Shown here: piece after piece, positions 26,903 to 35,011 of the stretch
Position numbering within the stretch: position 1 is the stretch's first letter
Layout of the letters: each line of letters opens with the position of its first letter
Source: HGM04593 sp045647745
GTDB taxonomy: Bacteria > Bacteroidota > Bacteroidia > Bacteroidales > Bacteroidaceae
Length of the DNA stretch: 64,000 bases
Assembly (NCBI GenBank): GCA_045647745.1
Contig: JAZRMQ010000035.1
Span: 21,039-85,038 of the forward strand
Direction: 5' to 3'
Notes under the pieces: generated by a model
Told to the model about the DNA's origin: nothing
The model's input: the letters and a program-made list of their open reading frames with translations, nothing else
The model's database searches: none
Translations under genes and position numbers: made by a program

Positions 26903-28088
26903 CGTGTACTCCTTTTATTATTTCGTTCAACTTCTCCAACAGATGCTCCGGCATATCTTTGCCACTCTGTTTTTTGTAAATATCCTGTATTATCTCTGAA
27001 GGGTCTTTGCGTTTGAAATCATCGTAGGTCATAGGGGAGTGGGGCTCATCAGACTCCACTGTTTCACTCGTTGCCTGAATTCGCACTAATCTCACCGATT
27101 TTCCAATAACAATCTCCTCTATTTGCTGTCGCAATGTAGGGTCGACACTATTCACCAGCACATTCACCTCGAGATAGGGTGAATTATCGGTCAATTCACC
27201 GCCGGGTAATTCGGCTAATGCAGCAAGAACTTTTTCTATCGGTTCGGGGCTCTCAGGAATACTCCTGAGCTTGACTGGAGTGTCAAAAATGATATTTTCT
27301 ATATTACAATCGTTGCCATCAAGAACCACCTGTGTCACTCCCTGTCTGTTCTTTCTCTCGGCAAAAGACATTGGCAATGGTGCTCCGGAATAACGAATAT
27401 TCTCCCGGTGAGCGACCCTTTGCGCTTTATGAAGATGCCCAAGCGCTGTATAGGCAAAGCTGTCGTTTGCGAACCGGGCGTTTATCCCCTCCATACCGCC
27501 TATTATGGCATATTCTGAGGAGTCGCCAACCGAAACCTCGGCACCAGACGCTTGAAGATGCCCCATTGCAATTATAGGGGAGTAGCCTTTCTCTTTGGCT
27601 ATACGATAGAGCTCGCTGTAAAAAATTGCAACCCCCTCGCTATAATTCTCTGCCTCGGGCAAGTCGTTCTGACGCAGATAGGGCACCGCTAGGCAACAGC
27701 CGCCTTTTTTTAGCGGTACAATCATTCTTTCATAATCAATCTCGCCATTGATATAATGCACCACGCCCGACACACTTGTGTTAAAAACTCCCAACAAGGA
27801 GTTTGGTGCCTCGAGACGGGCAGCAGAGTCGTGGTTGCCGGCTGTTACAATAACTTGCAGATTATCATTGTTACAGGTAACCCTCGTCAGGAAGTTATAG
27901 AACATTCTTTGCGCCTCGGCCGATGGGTTCGGAGAGTCAAAGACGTCGCCTGCAATGAGCAGTAAATCGGCGTTGGTCGTTTCTATGATATTGCACAACC
28001 AATCAAGAAAAACCGCGTGTTCACGGGCTCTGTCATATCCGTAGAATGTTTGTCCAAGATGCCAGTCGGCAGTGTGTATGATTTTCAT
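26874..28088 (-). CDS. sbcD: SbcD: Mre11-type nuclease subunit
   Basis: A 404-residue metallophosphoesterase. The metal ligands are in the expected order: TADWH (Asp 8, His 10), AGDVFDS, TAGNHDSA and MGHLQASG / LGHLHKAQ. A capping domain follows, then a long C-terminal helix that docks on SbcC. The first ATG is chosen because IIHTADWH must lie at the N-terminus. A TAATTTTG box ends six bases before the ATG, so the message may be leaderless. It is the first gene of the sbcD-sbcC-addA-addB-like operon. Confidence 0.93.
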   Translation of the reverse strand: MKIIHTADWHLGQTFYGYDRAREHAVFLDWLCNIIETTNADLLLIAGDVFDSPNPSAEAQRMFYNFLTRVTCNNDNLQVIVTAGNHDSAARLEAPNSLLGVFNTSVSGVVHYINGEIDYERMIVPLKKGGCCLAVPYLRQNDLPEAENYSEGVAIFYSELYRIAKEKGYSPIIAMGHLQASGAEVSVGDSSEYAIIGGMEGINARFANDSFAYTALGHLHKAQRVAHRENIRYSGAPLPMSFAERKNRQGVTQVVLDGNDCNIENIIFDTPVKLRSIPESPEPIEKVLAALAELPGGELTDNSPYLEVNVLVNSVDPTLRQQIEEIVIGKSVRLVRIQATSETVESDEPHSPMTYDDFKRKDPSEIIQDIYKKQSGKDMPEHLLEKLNEIIKGVHDENIGNQGM

Positions 28089-28093
28089 CGGGC

Positions 28094-28101
28094 AAAATTA
28101 T
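28094..28101 (-). promoter_or_regulatory. -7 element directly upstream of sbcD
   Basis: TAATTTTG on the minus strand (complement of 28094-28101) matches TAnnTTTG. The predicted transcription start falls on the sbcD ATG (28086-28088). No clear TTTG -33 box lies at the usual distance, so support is partial. Confidence 0.4.
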
Positions 28102-28206
28102 ATTAGCTCGCTAATTTACTTTTTTTTCGGCAGATTATAAAGCGTTCTTTGGATTAATATCTCTGTTTTATTTATCTTTTTGTTCGTTCTTTAAAATGTT
28201 TTATAG

Positions 28207-28214
28207 TACCTTTG
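28207..28214 (+). promoter_or_regulatory. -7 element of the panB promoter
   Basis: TACCTTTG fits the TAnnTTTG consensus exactly. A TTTG at 28179-28182 is 24 bases upstream, longer than usual. The predicted start near 28221 leaves a leader of about 55 bases. Confidence 0.55.
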
Positions 28215-28276
28215 CAGGCGAATTTGATTTAGCCGGAGAAATACCGGAGATGTAGAACAATTTAAAATTTTTGACA

Positions 28277-29098
28277 ATGTCGAAATATTTAGTTGAAGAC
28301 ACGCGCAAAGTTACAACACGCCGTTTGATTGAAATGAAGCGTAAGGGTGAGAAGATTGCAATGCTGACAGCTTATGACTACACTACAGCATCTATCCTTG
28401 ACAATGCCGGTGTTGATGCACTGCTTGTTGGTGACTCTGCGTCAAATGTGATGGCCGGAAATGTTACTACATTACCAATCACTCTCGAACAGATGATTTA
28501 TCACGCAAAAGGCGTGGTACGTGGTGTTAAACGTGCGTTGGTTGTTGTTGATATGCCTTTTGGAACATATCAGGTTAATGCCGACGAAGCGGTTAAGAAT
28601 GCTATACAAATTATGAAGGAGACACACGCCGATGCTCTCAAGCTCGAGGGTGGAGAGGAGATTCTCCCATCGGTTCGTAAAATCCTAGACGCAGGAATTC
28701 CCATTATGGGCCATCTGGGATTGACCCCACAGAGCATCAATAAATTCGGCACATACGCGGTGCGCGCAAAGGAGGAGGCTGAGGCAGCTAAACTTTTGGC
28801 CGATGCCAAACTGCTCGAAGAGGCCGGTTGCTTTGCTCTTGTACTTGAGAAGATTCCGGCAGCTCTTGCCGAGAAGGTTGCTTCGTCTATCAATATTCCC
28901 GTTATTGGCATTGGCGCGGGCGTAAAGGTTGACGGTCAGGTTTTAGTGTATGCCGATATGCTTGGTATGACAGCCGATTTTACTCCACGTTTCTTGCGCA
29001 GATACGCCGACTTAAACACAATTATCACCGATGCTGTTGGCAGTTACGTGAGCGATGTTAAGGCGTGCGACTTCCCCAATGAGAATGAGCAATATTAA
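28277..29098 (+). CDS. panB: Ketopantoate hydroxymethyltransferase PanB
   Basis: A 273-residue enzyme that adds a hydroxymethyl group from methylene-tetrahydrofolate to 2-oxoisovalerate, the first committed step of pantothenate synthesis. The family landmarks are present: MLTAYDYTTASILDNAGVDALLVGDSAS near the N-terminus (metal-binding Asp), LPITLEQMIYHAKGVVRG, VVVDMPFGTYQ, LKLEGGEE, GHLGLTPQS and IGIGAG. I choose the ATG at 28277 over a TTG two codons upstream. Length matches the family. It is monocistronic, with its own promoter and a strong terminator. Confidence 0.95.
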   Translation: MSKYLVEDTRKVTTRRLIEMKRKGEKIAMLTAYDYTTASILDNAGVDALLVGDSASNVMAGNVTTLPITLEQMIYHAKGVVRGVKRALVVVDMPFGTYQVNADEAVKNAIQIMKETHADALKLEGGEEILPSVRKILDAGIPIMGHLGLTPQSINKFGTYAVRAKEEAEAAKLLADAKLLEEAGCFALVLEKIPAALAEKVASSINIPVIGIGAGVKVDGQVLVYADMLGMTADFTPRFLRRYADLNTIITDAVGSYVSDVKACDFPNENEQY

Positions 29099-29118
29099 TT
29101 AACAATAAATTTAACAGG

Positions 29119-29152
29119 AACAGGCTCTTTAATTGAAGGAGCCTGTTTTTTG
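29119..29152 (+). terminator. panB terminator
   Basis: A nine-pair stem AACAGGCTC/GAGCCTGTT (29119-29127/29139-29147) runs into six T. The stop codon of the converging lipoprotein gene lies in its loop. Confidence 0.85.
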
Positions 29153-29827
29153 TTGCTCTTGCACAATGTTTACAATAGTGTCATAAAAAGAGTTGTTGAG
29201 CCTGTCGATAGAGGAGGGAGGTATCTGTTTTATCAAAGAGCGCAGCTCCTCGGCTGTAAAGAAATCATTGTAGGTAACCAGAAGATAAAGTCCCAAGATA
29301 TTTTCAATATTCTCTTTTATTGCTTTGCGCAGGAAAGTTACCAATTTCTCTTGCATCATCAATCCCTCGGCACTCAACCGGGCAAGTTCTTCTTCATTCA
29401 GTGTTCTGCTGTAAAATTGTTCTTCAATATTTTTCAAATTTGCAATATAATGGGCTATTGTATCTTCAACAATGTTATACAAATTATTCATAGGCGTTCC
29501 TGTAATCCGGCAGCAACCATCATCAACAATTGCTTTTATATCTCCTTTTTCTATAAACAAGATTGAACAATGATTGCGGTTCAGCGAGGGGTGACAGATG
29601 TAACCGACTTTGCACTCGTCGACGGTGCCATCAAAATAAAATTTACCATCTTTGACCACGCTGTAGCATTGTTCTTCCAAGAGAACACCATCGGGAGAGG
29701 TGGCAATTTTTATCGTCTCTCCATCGGCAATGCCCTTAACCTGCCCATCTATGCGGTAAAAGCCGTTGGTGTTACTGCAAGAAAGGAGTGTGCAGAAGAG
29801 CAATGATAATAACACTGTTTTACTCAT
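29129..29827 (-). CDS. DUF4369-type lipoprotein
   Basis: A 232-residue lipoprotein (signal MSKTVLLSLLFCTLLSC, lipidated Cys 17). About residues 22-110 form a beta-sandwich like DUF4369, the N-terminal domain of many Bacteroidales thioredoxin-like lipoproteins (YRIDGQVKGIADGETIKIA, VVKDGKFYFDGTV). The C-terminal half is helical, and no thioredoxin domain or CXXC is present, so it looks like a stand-alone version. It converges on panB and follows the prs terminator, so it is probably a single-gene unit. Function unknown. Confidence 0.65.
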   Translation of the reverse strand: MSKTVLLSLLFCTLLSCSNTNGFYRIDGQVKGIADGETIKIATSPDGVLLEEQCYSVVKDGKFYFDGTVDECKVGYICHPSLNRNHCSILFIEKGDIKAIVDDGCCRITGTPMNNLYNIVEDTIAHYIANLKNIEEQFYSRTLNEEELARLSAEGLMMQEKLVTFLRKAIKENIENILGLYLLVTYNDFFTAEELRSLIKQIPPSSIDRLNNSFYDTIVNIVQEQQKTGSFN

Positions 29828-29847
29828 AAAAATAAAGGAGTATTATT

Positions 29848-29884
29848 AAAAAACAAGTCACTGAACAAAATGTTCAGTGACTTG
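29848..29884 (-). terminator. prs terminator
   Basis: A perfect 14-pair stem CAAGTCACTGAACA/TGTTCAGTGACTTG (29854-29867/29871-29884) with an AAA loop, followed on the minus strand by six T (complement of 29848-29853). Confidence 0.88.
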
Positions 29885-29909
29885 CTAAATTCATTTAAGT
29901 GTGTGCTTA

Positions 29910-30845
29910 TCAGCAGATGTAGTGTGAGCTGATTGATTGGTTGTTCAGCACGCATCTGATAGCCTCGGCAAAGCCTTTTGCCACTGAGAGCTGCTTAACC
30001 TTTGGACAGCCCTTGCCATAAGGGATGCTGTTTGTAAATACAATCTCAGTCATCTTTGACTCACGTACACGCTCTGATGCGTTACCCGACATAATGCAGT
30101 GTGAAGCAATGGCACGTACTGATTTTGCACCATTCTCAATCATAAGGTCGGCAGCCTTGGAAATTGTACCGGCTGTGTCAACAATATCGTCAACAAGAAC
30201 AACATTCTTGCCCTTTACGTCGCCGATAATCTGCATTGTATCGACAACGTTTGCTTTTGCACGTGTCTTGTGGCAGAGTACGAGGGGTACACCAAGGCAC
30301 TTTGCATACGCGCTTGCACGCTTTGAACCACCAACGTCGGGAGTTGCAATTACCAAATCCTCGAGATTGAGTGACTGAATGTAAGGAACAAACACCATTG
30401 ATGCGTAGAGGTGGTCTACAGGGATATCAAAGAAGCCCTGAATCTGGTCGGCGTGCAAGTCCATTGTGATGATGCGGCTGACACCGGCAACGCTCAAAAG
30501 GTCGGCAACTAATTTTGCACCGATTGAAACACGTGGCTTATCTTTGCGATCCTGACGCGCCCATCCAAAATATGGCATAACTGCAACAATGCTGTTAGCT
30601 GATGCACGCTTGGCAGCATCAACCATAAGCAACAGCTCCATCAAATTGTCAGAGTTGGGGAATGTTGATTGTACAAGGAATACATTCTTTCCACGGATAG
30701 ATTCTTCGTAAGAAACAGCGAACTCACCATCGGCAAAATATGTGGTGTTCATCTGTCCGAGTTCACAACCTAATTCCTTGCAAATTTCTTCTGCGAGATA
30801 GCGTGATTTTGTTCCCGCAAATACCATATAAGGAGTCTCGTTCAT
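29910..30845 (-). CDS. prs: Ribose-phosphate pyrophosphokinase
   Basis: A 311-residue PRPP synthase, which makes phosphoribosyl pyrophosphate from ribose 5-phosphate and ATP for purine, pyrimidine, NAD, His and Trp synthesis. Diagnostic stretches are YFADGEFAV, the ATP site PYFGWARQDRK, the metal site ITMDLHADQIQGFFDIPVD and the PRPP loop VVLVDDIVDTAGT. The length is that of class I enzymes. It lies 45 bases after the ThiE-like gene in the same direction, and its own terminator follows. Confidence 0.95.
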   Translation of the reverse strand: MNETPYMVFAGTKSRYLAEEICKELGCELGQMNTTYFADGEFAVSYEESIRGKNVFLVQSTFPNSDNLMELLLMVDAAKRASANSIVAVMPYFGWARQDRKDKPRVSIGAKLVADLLSVAGVSRIITMDLHADQIQGFFDIPVDHLYASMVFVPYIQSLNLEDLVIATPDVGGSKRASAYAKCLGVPLVLCHKTRAKANVVDTMQIIGDVKGKNVVLVDDIVDTAGTISKAADLMIENGAKSVRAIASHCIMSGNASERVRESKMTEIVFTNSIPYGKGCPKVKQLSVAKGFAEAIRCVLNNQSISSHYIC

Positions 30846-30890
30846 AATAAATTAGTTATTAGTTATATTATTATTTTTTGTTTTGTCGTA

Positions 30891-31472
30891 TTATAGCTTA
30901 TCAACAGCTTTTTTTATTCGTTTGAAACGGTTGATGAGGTCGGTGTAATCGGTAGAGCGACAAGAGTCGAAGTTATCCCAAATAAGGTCCTCGAGTATAA
31001 CTCCCCCGAAGCCATATTTTGTAAGCCTTTTGAGGTTGTCCTCATCGATATTACCGAAAGCCCAAGTGTTTTTGTTTATCATCTTTTTGCCAATCTCGTT
31101 CAGCTCTGTGCTCTGATAATATGTGCGGCCAAGAGGTCCATAACAAACAATGTCATAAACCTTGCGCAAATCTTTCAAGTGAGTCAGATTATTAGCGTAG
31201 CCGACGAATTTTCCCTTTTCATTTCCTATAGGTGAGCTACCCATTGGGAAGAGAGTACCGGCAAGACGATACTCTTGCATTAGTCTGTTGTTGCAAGAAT
31301 ATATTTTTTTATGAAATTTCTTTGGTATAAGATTTAACAACCTCTCCATAAATTGAGGATGGGCATACTCCTTGTATAGGAATAAATAATCAAGGCCCTC
31401 TTCGAACAGGCGTGTGATTATTTTGTCTTCCTCGACGAAGAACGTTGGTTTTGTGGCGATTGCCAGTTTCAT
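30891..31472 (-). CDS. ThiE/TenI-like TIM-barrel protein
   Basis: A 193-residue protein resembling Bacteroidales thiamine-phosphate-synthase-like proteins. The opening (IATKPTFFVEEDKIITRLFEEGLDYLFLYKE) and the end (KYGFGGVILEDLIWDNFD) match the first and last strands of the ThiE/TenI barrel. It lacks a recognisable phosphate-binding GIG motif and the HLRKP stretch usual in this subfamily is FLYKE, so catalysis of thiamine phosphate synthesis is doubtful. No other thiamine gene is nearby. It lies upstream of prs in one transcript, which may only reflect expression. Role uncertain. Confidence 0.55.
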   Translation of the reverse strand: MKLAIATKPTFFVEEDKIITRLFEEGLDYLFLYKEYAHPQFMERLLNLIPKKFHKKIYSCNNRLMQEYRLAGTLFPMGSSPIGNEKGKFVGYANNLTHLKDLRKVYDIVCYGPLGRTYYQSTELNEIGKKMINKNTWAFGNIDEDNLKRLTKYGFGGVILEDLIWDNFDSCRSTDYTDLINRFKRIKKAVDKL

Positions 31473-31507
31473 ATCACTTTCTTTTGGTGTTTAACACTAC
31501 TTGTGTG

Positions 31508-31515
31508 CAAAATTA
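31508..31515 (-). promoter_or_regulatory. -7 element of the ThiE-like/prs operon
   Basis: TAATTTTG on the minus strand (complement of 31508-31515), 36 bases before the ATG; a TTG lies 22 bases further upstream (complement of 31538-31540). Confidence 0.5.
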
Positions 31516-31622
31516 ATAAAAATTAAAATAATGTAAGCAATTAAGGTGAACAATTATTCAATAATATCACTATTATTTTTTACTTTTTTCAAAAATTGCC
31601 TTACGTGCCTTTTGAGACCGCA

Positions 31623-31630
31623 TATATTTG
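31623..31630 (+). promoter_or_regulatory. -7 element of the Dps-like gene
   Basis: TATATTTG matches TAnnTTTG and predicts a leader of about 55 bases. The -33 box is not clear. I see no obvious OxyR or Fur-type palindrome. Confidence 0.45.
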
Positions 31631-31693
31631 AAATTTAGAACAATCTATCGACAGCTGATGTTCTCCTTTCATAACCTATAAAATTCTTCATTT

Positions 31694-32209
31694 ATGGCAC
31701 GAGAAAGTATTTTGATTTTAAAGCAGAGAATAGAATTACCTGTGTTGCTCAAGCAACTGAATGCTGCACTATGCGAGGAGTGGCTTGCCTTTTATCAATA
31801 TTGGATTGGTGCGCAAGTGGTTGAGGGCAGTATGCGCTCCGACGTACAACGCGAATTTGAGGCTCACGCAATGGAGGAGTTTTCACACGCCAAGCTTGTT
31901 TCTGACAGAATAATACAGCTTGAGGGCACTCCGGTGCTCGACCCGGGAGAATGGAGCAATTATGCGCGATGCAAATATTCGGCACCCGTAAACAGCGATG
32001 TGATAAGTGTTCTCAAACAGAATATATCGGCTGAGCGTTGCGCGATTATACGCTACGATGAGATTGCGACATTCTGTAATAATGTAGATTATACGACTTG
32101 TGACATTGCCAAGCGTATTATGGCCGACGAAGAGGAGCACGAACAGGATTTGCAGGATTTGCTGCGCGACGTTGAATGGATGCTAAAGGAGATTAGCGTA
32201 AAGTGTTAA
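31694..32209 (+). CDS. Dps-like ferritin (DPSL/thioferritin type)
   Basis: A 171-residue four-helix ferritin-like protein. Diiron ligands can be read as Glu 28/29 (CEEWLAFY), Glu 61/62 with His 65 (MEEFSHA), Glu 114 (ISAERCAIIRYDEI) and the DEEEHEQDL stretch with His 149. This intrasubunit site and the Cys residues (116, 128, 136) suggest the Dps-like thioferritins known from Bacteroides fragilis and archaea rather than canonical Dps, which has an intersubunit site. Such proteins oxidise and store iron using peroxide and protect DNA in aerated cells. Single-gene unit. Confidence 0.75.
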   Translation: MARESILILKQRIELPVLLKQLNAALCEEWLAFYQYWIGAQVVEGSMRSDVQREFEAHAMEEFSHAKLVSDRIIQLEGTPVLDPGEWSNYARCKYSAPVNSDVISVLKQNISAERCAIIRYDEIATFCNNVDYTTCDIAKRIMADEEEHEQDLQDLLRDVEWMLKEISVKC

Positions 32210-32222
32210 TGATTTTAAAACA

Positions 32223-32253
32223 AATTATCCCTCGCTGCCAGCGAGGGATAATT
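32223..32253. terminator. Bidirectional terminator, Dps-like gene and aguB
   Basis: A perfect 14-pair stem AATTATCCCTCGCT/AGCGAGGGATAATT (32223-32236/32240-32253) with loop GCC stands between converging stops. The minus-strand side runs into TTGTTTT; the + side is less T-rich. Confidence 0.8.
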
Positions 32254-32259
32254 GAATAT

Positions 32260-33150
32260 TTACTCTTCACTATCAAGATAGCGCTTTGCCAATGCGCCAA
32301 ACTCTTCTATGCGACGGTCGCGAAGGAAAGGCCACCATTGACGCACTGTCTCGCTGCGTTTGAGGCTTATCTCAACAACGTCACATTGCTCTTGTTCGCC
32401 AAAATCCGCGATAAATTCGCCCTGCGGGCCGGCAACGAAACTATGCCCCCAGAATTGTATACCATTGGTCATTCCTGATGGGTCGGGCTCGTGACCGCAA
32501 CGGTTGACAGCAATAACCGGAAGGCCGTTGGCTACTGCGTGACCGCGCTGCACTGTTTGCCAAGCACCTAGCTGACGCGCCTTTTCCTCGGGGGTATCGC
32601 TGCTTTCCCATCCAATAGCTGTTGGATAGATTAGCAGGTCGGCACCACGCAATGCCATAAGTCGTGCGCCCTCGGGGTACCATTGATCCCAGCAGACCTG
32701 CACACCAAGCACGCCCAAAGATGTGCGAATGGGGCGGAAACCTAAATCACCGGGGGTAAAATAGAATTTCTCGTAATAAGCAGGGTCGTCGGGGATGTGC
32801 ATCTTACGATATTTTCCGGCAATGCCGCCGTCGCTATCAAAAACAACAGCAGTGTTGTGATAAAGTCCCTTGGCGCGTGCCTCGAAAAGTGAGGTCACAA
32901 GAACAACTTTACATTCTGCGGCCAATTTTCCATAGAACTCGGTCGATGGCCCCGGAATCGGCTCGGCGTAAGAGAAATTATCGGTAGACTCTACTTGGCA
33001 AAAATAGAGTGAGTTGTGCAACTCCTGAAGCACTACAAGCTGCGCTCCTTTTTTAGCAACCTCACGAACACAGGCTGCAAGCTTTAGTTTATTTGCCTCA
33101 ACGTCGGCACCAATGCTTTGCTGTATTATTCCAACTTTTATAGTATCCAT
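32260..33150 (-). CDS. aguB: N-carbamoylputrescine amidase AguB
   Basis: A 296-residue nitrilase-superfamily enzyme that hydrolyses N-carbamoylputrescine to putrescine, CO2 and ammonia. The catalytic triad is visible: Glu 43 (LQELHNS), Lys 116 (KYRKMHIPDD) and Cys 153 (GVQVCWDQWYPE). CWDQWYPE and the IPDDPAYYEKFYF segment are typical of AguB within the superfamily. It follows agmatine deiminase by 28 bases, so the two steps from agmatine to putrescine are encoded together. Last gene of the operon. Confidence 0.94.
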   Translation of the reverse strand: MDTIKVGIIQQSIGADVEANKLKLAACVREVAKKGAQLVVLQELHNSLYFCQVESTDNFSYAEPIPGPSTEFYGKLAAECKVVLVTSLFEARAKGLYHNTAVVFDSDGGIAGKYRKMHIPDDPAYYEKFYFTPGDLGFRPIRTSLGVLGVQVCWDQWYPEGARLMALRGADLLIYPTAIGWESSDTPEEKARQLGAWQTVQRGHAVANGLPVIAVNRCGHEPDPSGMTNGIQFWGHSFVAGPQGEFIADFGEQEQCDVVEISLKRSETVRQWWPFLRDRRIEEFGALAKRYLDSEE

Positions 33151-33178
33151 ACAACTATATGTGATTGAGTTTTATAAC

Positions 33179-34216
33179 TTATTTACCTTTTGGATATTGC
33201 ATTGTCACACAATGCAAAGAGCCGTGCTGTTTGATAAGAGCACGACAATCAACACCAACTATCTCACGACCCGGAAATGCAGTTGCAAGCACCTCGGCTG
33301 CAAGAGCATCGTTTGCAGGCTGTGCATACGTGGGGTAGAGCACCGCGCCGTTGATAACAAGAAAATTGGCGTATGTGGCCGGCAAGCGCTCGCCATCCTC
33401 GTCGTAAATAGGCGCAGGAGAGGGCAGGGCTAACATTCGATAGGGCTCGCCTGCGGCTGTGCGCAGCTCTGCTATCTGTTTTTCCATCTCGCGCAAATCG
33501 GTGTATTGCTCGTCACTCTCATCGTTGCACTGCATATATACAATGGTATCGTTGGGTGCAAGGCGAGCGACGGTGTCTACGTGACCATCGGTGTCATCAC
33601 CTATGAGATTTCCATAATCGAGCCAAAGTACACGCTCGGCGTGGAGCATATTGAGAAGGCATTTTTCAATATCTTCTTTCTCCATTGGTTGGTTGCGGTG
33701 CGGTGCGAGCAGACACTGGCTTGTAGTGAGTATTGTACCCTTGCCGTCGCTCTCTATTGAGCCTCCTTCAAGCACAAAAGATGTGCAATCCTCATATTCA
33801 CCCTTGACAACTCCTGCATCGTAGAGCTTGCTGTTGATGGCATTGTCGAGCGCAGCCTCGAATTTGCGCCCCCAACCGTTGAAACAAAAATCGACATAAT
33901 GTGGTACGTTGCTGCCTAACAGGGTTATAAATCCGTGGTCGCGCGCCCAAGTATCATTTGTATCACACTCAAAGAATGTTATATTTGCTGTGGGCACATT
34001 GTTGCGTTTAAGTGTTGAACGCACCTTCTCCACATTGGGAGCTACAATGAGTAGATGCTCGCGCGAGCAAATGGTTGCAGCCAGCTGCACATAACAAGCC
34101 TCTACCTCGTCGAGCATATAATGCCAATCGGTATTTTCGTGTGGCCAAGTGAGCTGAACCATTTGCTGCTCCTTCCACTCGGCCGGCATATATAGTTTTT
34201 GTCTTGTCTGTTCCAT
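33179..34216 (-). CDS. aguA: Agmatine deiminase AguA
   Basis: A 345-residue porphyromonas-type peptidyl-arginine/agmatine deiminase. The N-terminus MPAEWKEQQMVQLTWPHENTDW, the central HVDTVARLAPND and the C-terminal HGSLHCVTMQYPKGK (catalytic Cys about 336) are the conserved stretches. It converts agmatine to N-carbamoylputrescine and ammonia, feeding aguB. It lies two bases downstream of the DUF2148 stop. In gut bacteria the pathway can supply polyamines; no arginine decarboxylase gene is visible in this window. Confidence 0.94.
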   Translation of the reverse strand: MEQTRQKLYMPAEWKEQQMVQLTWPHENTDWHYMLDEVEACYVQLAATICSREHLLIVAPNVEKVRSTLKRNNVPTANITFFECDTNDTWARDHGFITLLGSNVPHYVDFCFNGWGRKFEAALDNAINSKLYDAGVVKGEYEDCTSFVLEGGSIESDGKGTILTTSQCLLAPHRNQPMEKEDIEKCLLNMLHAERVLWLDYGNLIGDDTDGHVDTVARLAPNDTIVYMQCNDESDEQYTDLREMEKQIAELRTAAGEPYRMLALPSPAPIYDEDGERLPATYANFLVINGAVLYPTYAQPANDALAAEVLATAFPGREIVGVDCRALIKQHGSLHCVTMQYPKGK

Positions 34217-34218
34217 TA

Positions 34219-34749
34219 TTATACCTTGCGTTTACGGTCAAAGAAAGGATTTTTTGAGCTTGCGCTCACAGGAATGCCAATGATGTAGTTGCACTCCGGC
34301 ATAAGCCCCATTTTTAGAGCTGCATAGCCCACAGAATACATAACGCGTGTATCGAGACGAAGATCGGACGCTGTGGCGCAAGCTGAGCCGACTGCAATAC
34401 CAACGTCGATAGTGTTCATTGCGCAGGGGACACCGGGGGTGCGTTCGCCGCAAGTTGGAAAGCCGCAATATCCGCAATTCAGACACATTGCCTCCTCGCG
34501 TGAGCCTATCAGCACAACAGCCTCGGCCGACTGTATATTATCGGCATCGCGCATAAGACCGCCGCGCCCCATCTCCTCGCCAATCTTATGAAGATAGTTG
34601 CTCAATGTTATAATATCCTCACCGGTTATCATCATAACCTCAATAATATCAACGCCTTTTGCCTTTGGAGCAGTGCGGGCGGCTGTCATCATCTGCTTTG
34701 CACACTCAATAACGTGTTCATTGCGAATATCCCTCTCGTTATATATCAT
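34219..34749 (-). CDS. DUF2148 ferredoxin-domain protein
   Basis: A 176-residue protein of the DUF2148 family. The Cys-rich centre CLNCGYCGFPTC, plus Cys at about 111 and 123, is suited to one Fe-S cluster. The opening YNERDIRNEHVIECAKQMMTAARTAPKAKG resembles nitroreductase-like N-termini but no flavin site is obvious. It is the promoter-proximal gene of the operon with aguA (two-base gap) and aguB. No role in polyamine metabolism is known to me; co-transcription may be incidental. Confidence 0.75.
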   Translation of the reverse strand: MIYNERDIRNEHVIECAKQMMTAARTAPKAKGVDIIEVMMITGEDIITLSNYLHKIGEEMGRGGLMRDADNIQSAEAVVLIGSREEAMCLNCGYCGFPTCGERTPGVPCAMNTIDVGIAVGSACATASDLRLDTRVMYSVGYAALKMGLMPECNYIIGIPVSASSKNPFFDRKRKV

Positions 34750-34786
34750 AATGATTTTGTTATATTATCGTATTTCATTCATTTTG

Positions 34787-34794
34787 CGAAGATA
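34787..34794 (-). promoter_or_regulatory. -7 element (TAnnTTCG type) of the DUF2148-agu operon
   Basis: TATCTTCG on the minus strand (complement of 34787-34794), 37 bases before the ATG. It shares the TTCGC variant seen before four other genes here. Confidence 0.4.
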
Positions 34795-34944
34795 CACATT
34801 ATTTTATGAATTGAACTATTTGCTACCAACAAAATTCACTCATTGCTTGCTCTATTGCCACATAAATGGAGTATTGGAGAATAAAAAGTTGATGTTTTTG
34901 TAAAAAAAAATAACCAATGAAAATTATTTATACAAAATTTATCT

Positions 34945-34952
34945 AAATTTGT
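34945..34952 (+). promoter_or_regulatory. -7 element of the first M16 peptidase gene
   Basis: TAAATTTG fits the consensus. The predicted start near 34959 gives a leader of about 53 bases. No convincing TTTG box is at the usual distance. Confidence 0.5.
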
Positions 34953-35011
34953 GAATTGTATCGCTATTACACATCAGTGAATTGAATTATTTAATTAATA
35001 AATACGTGATT

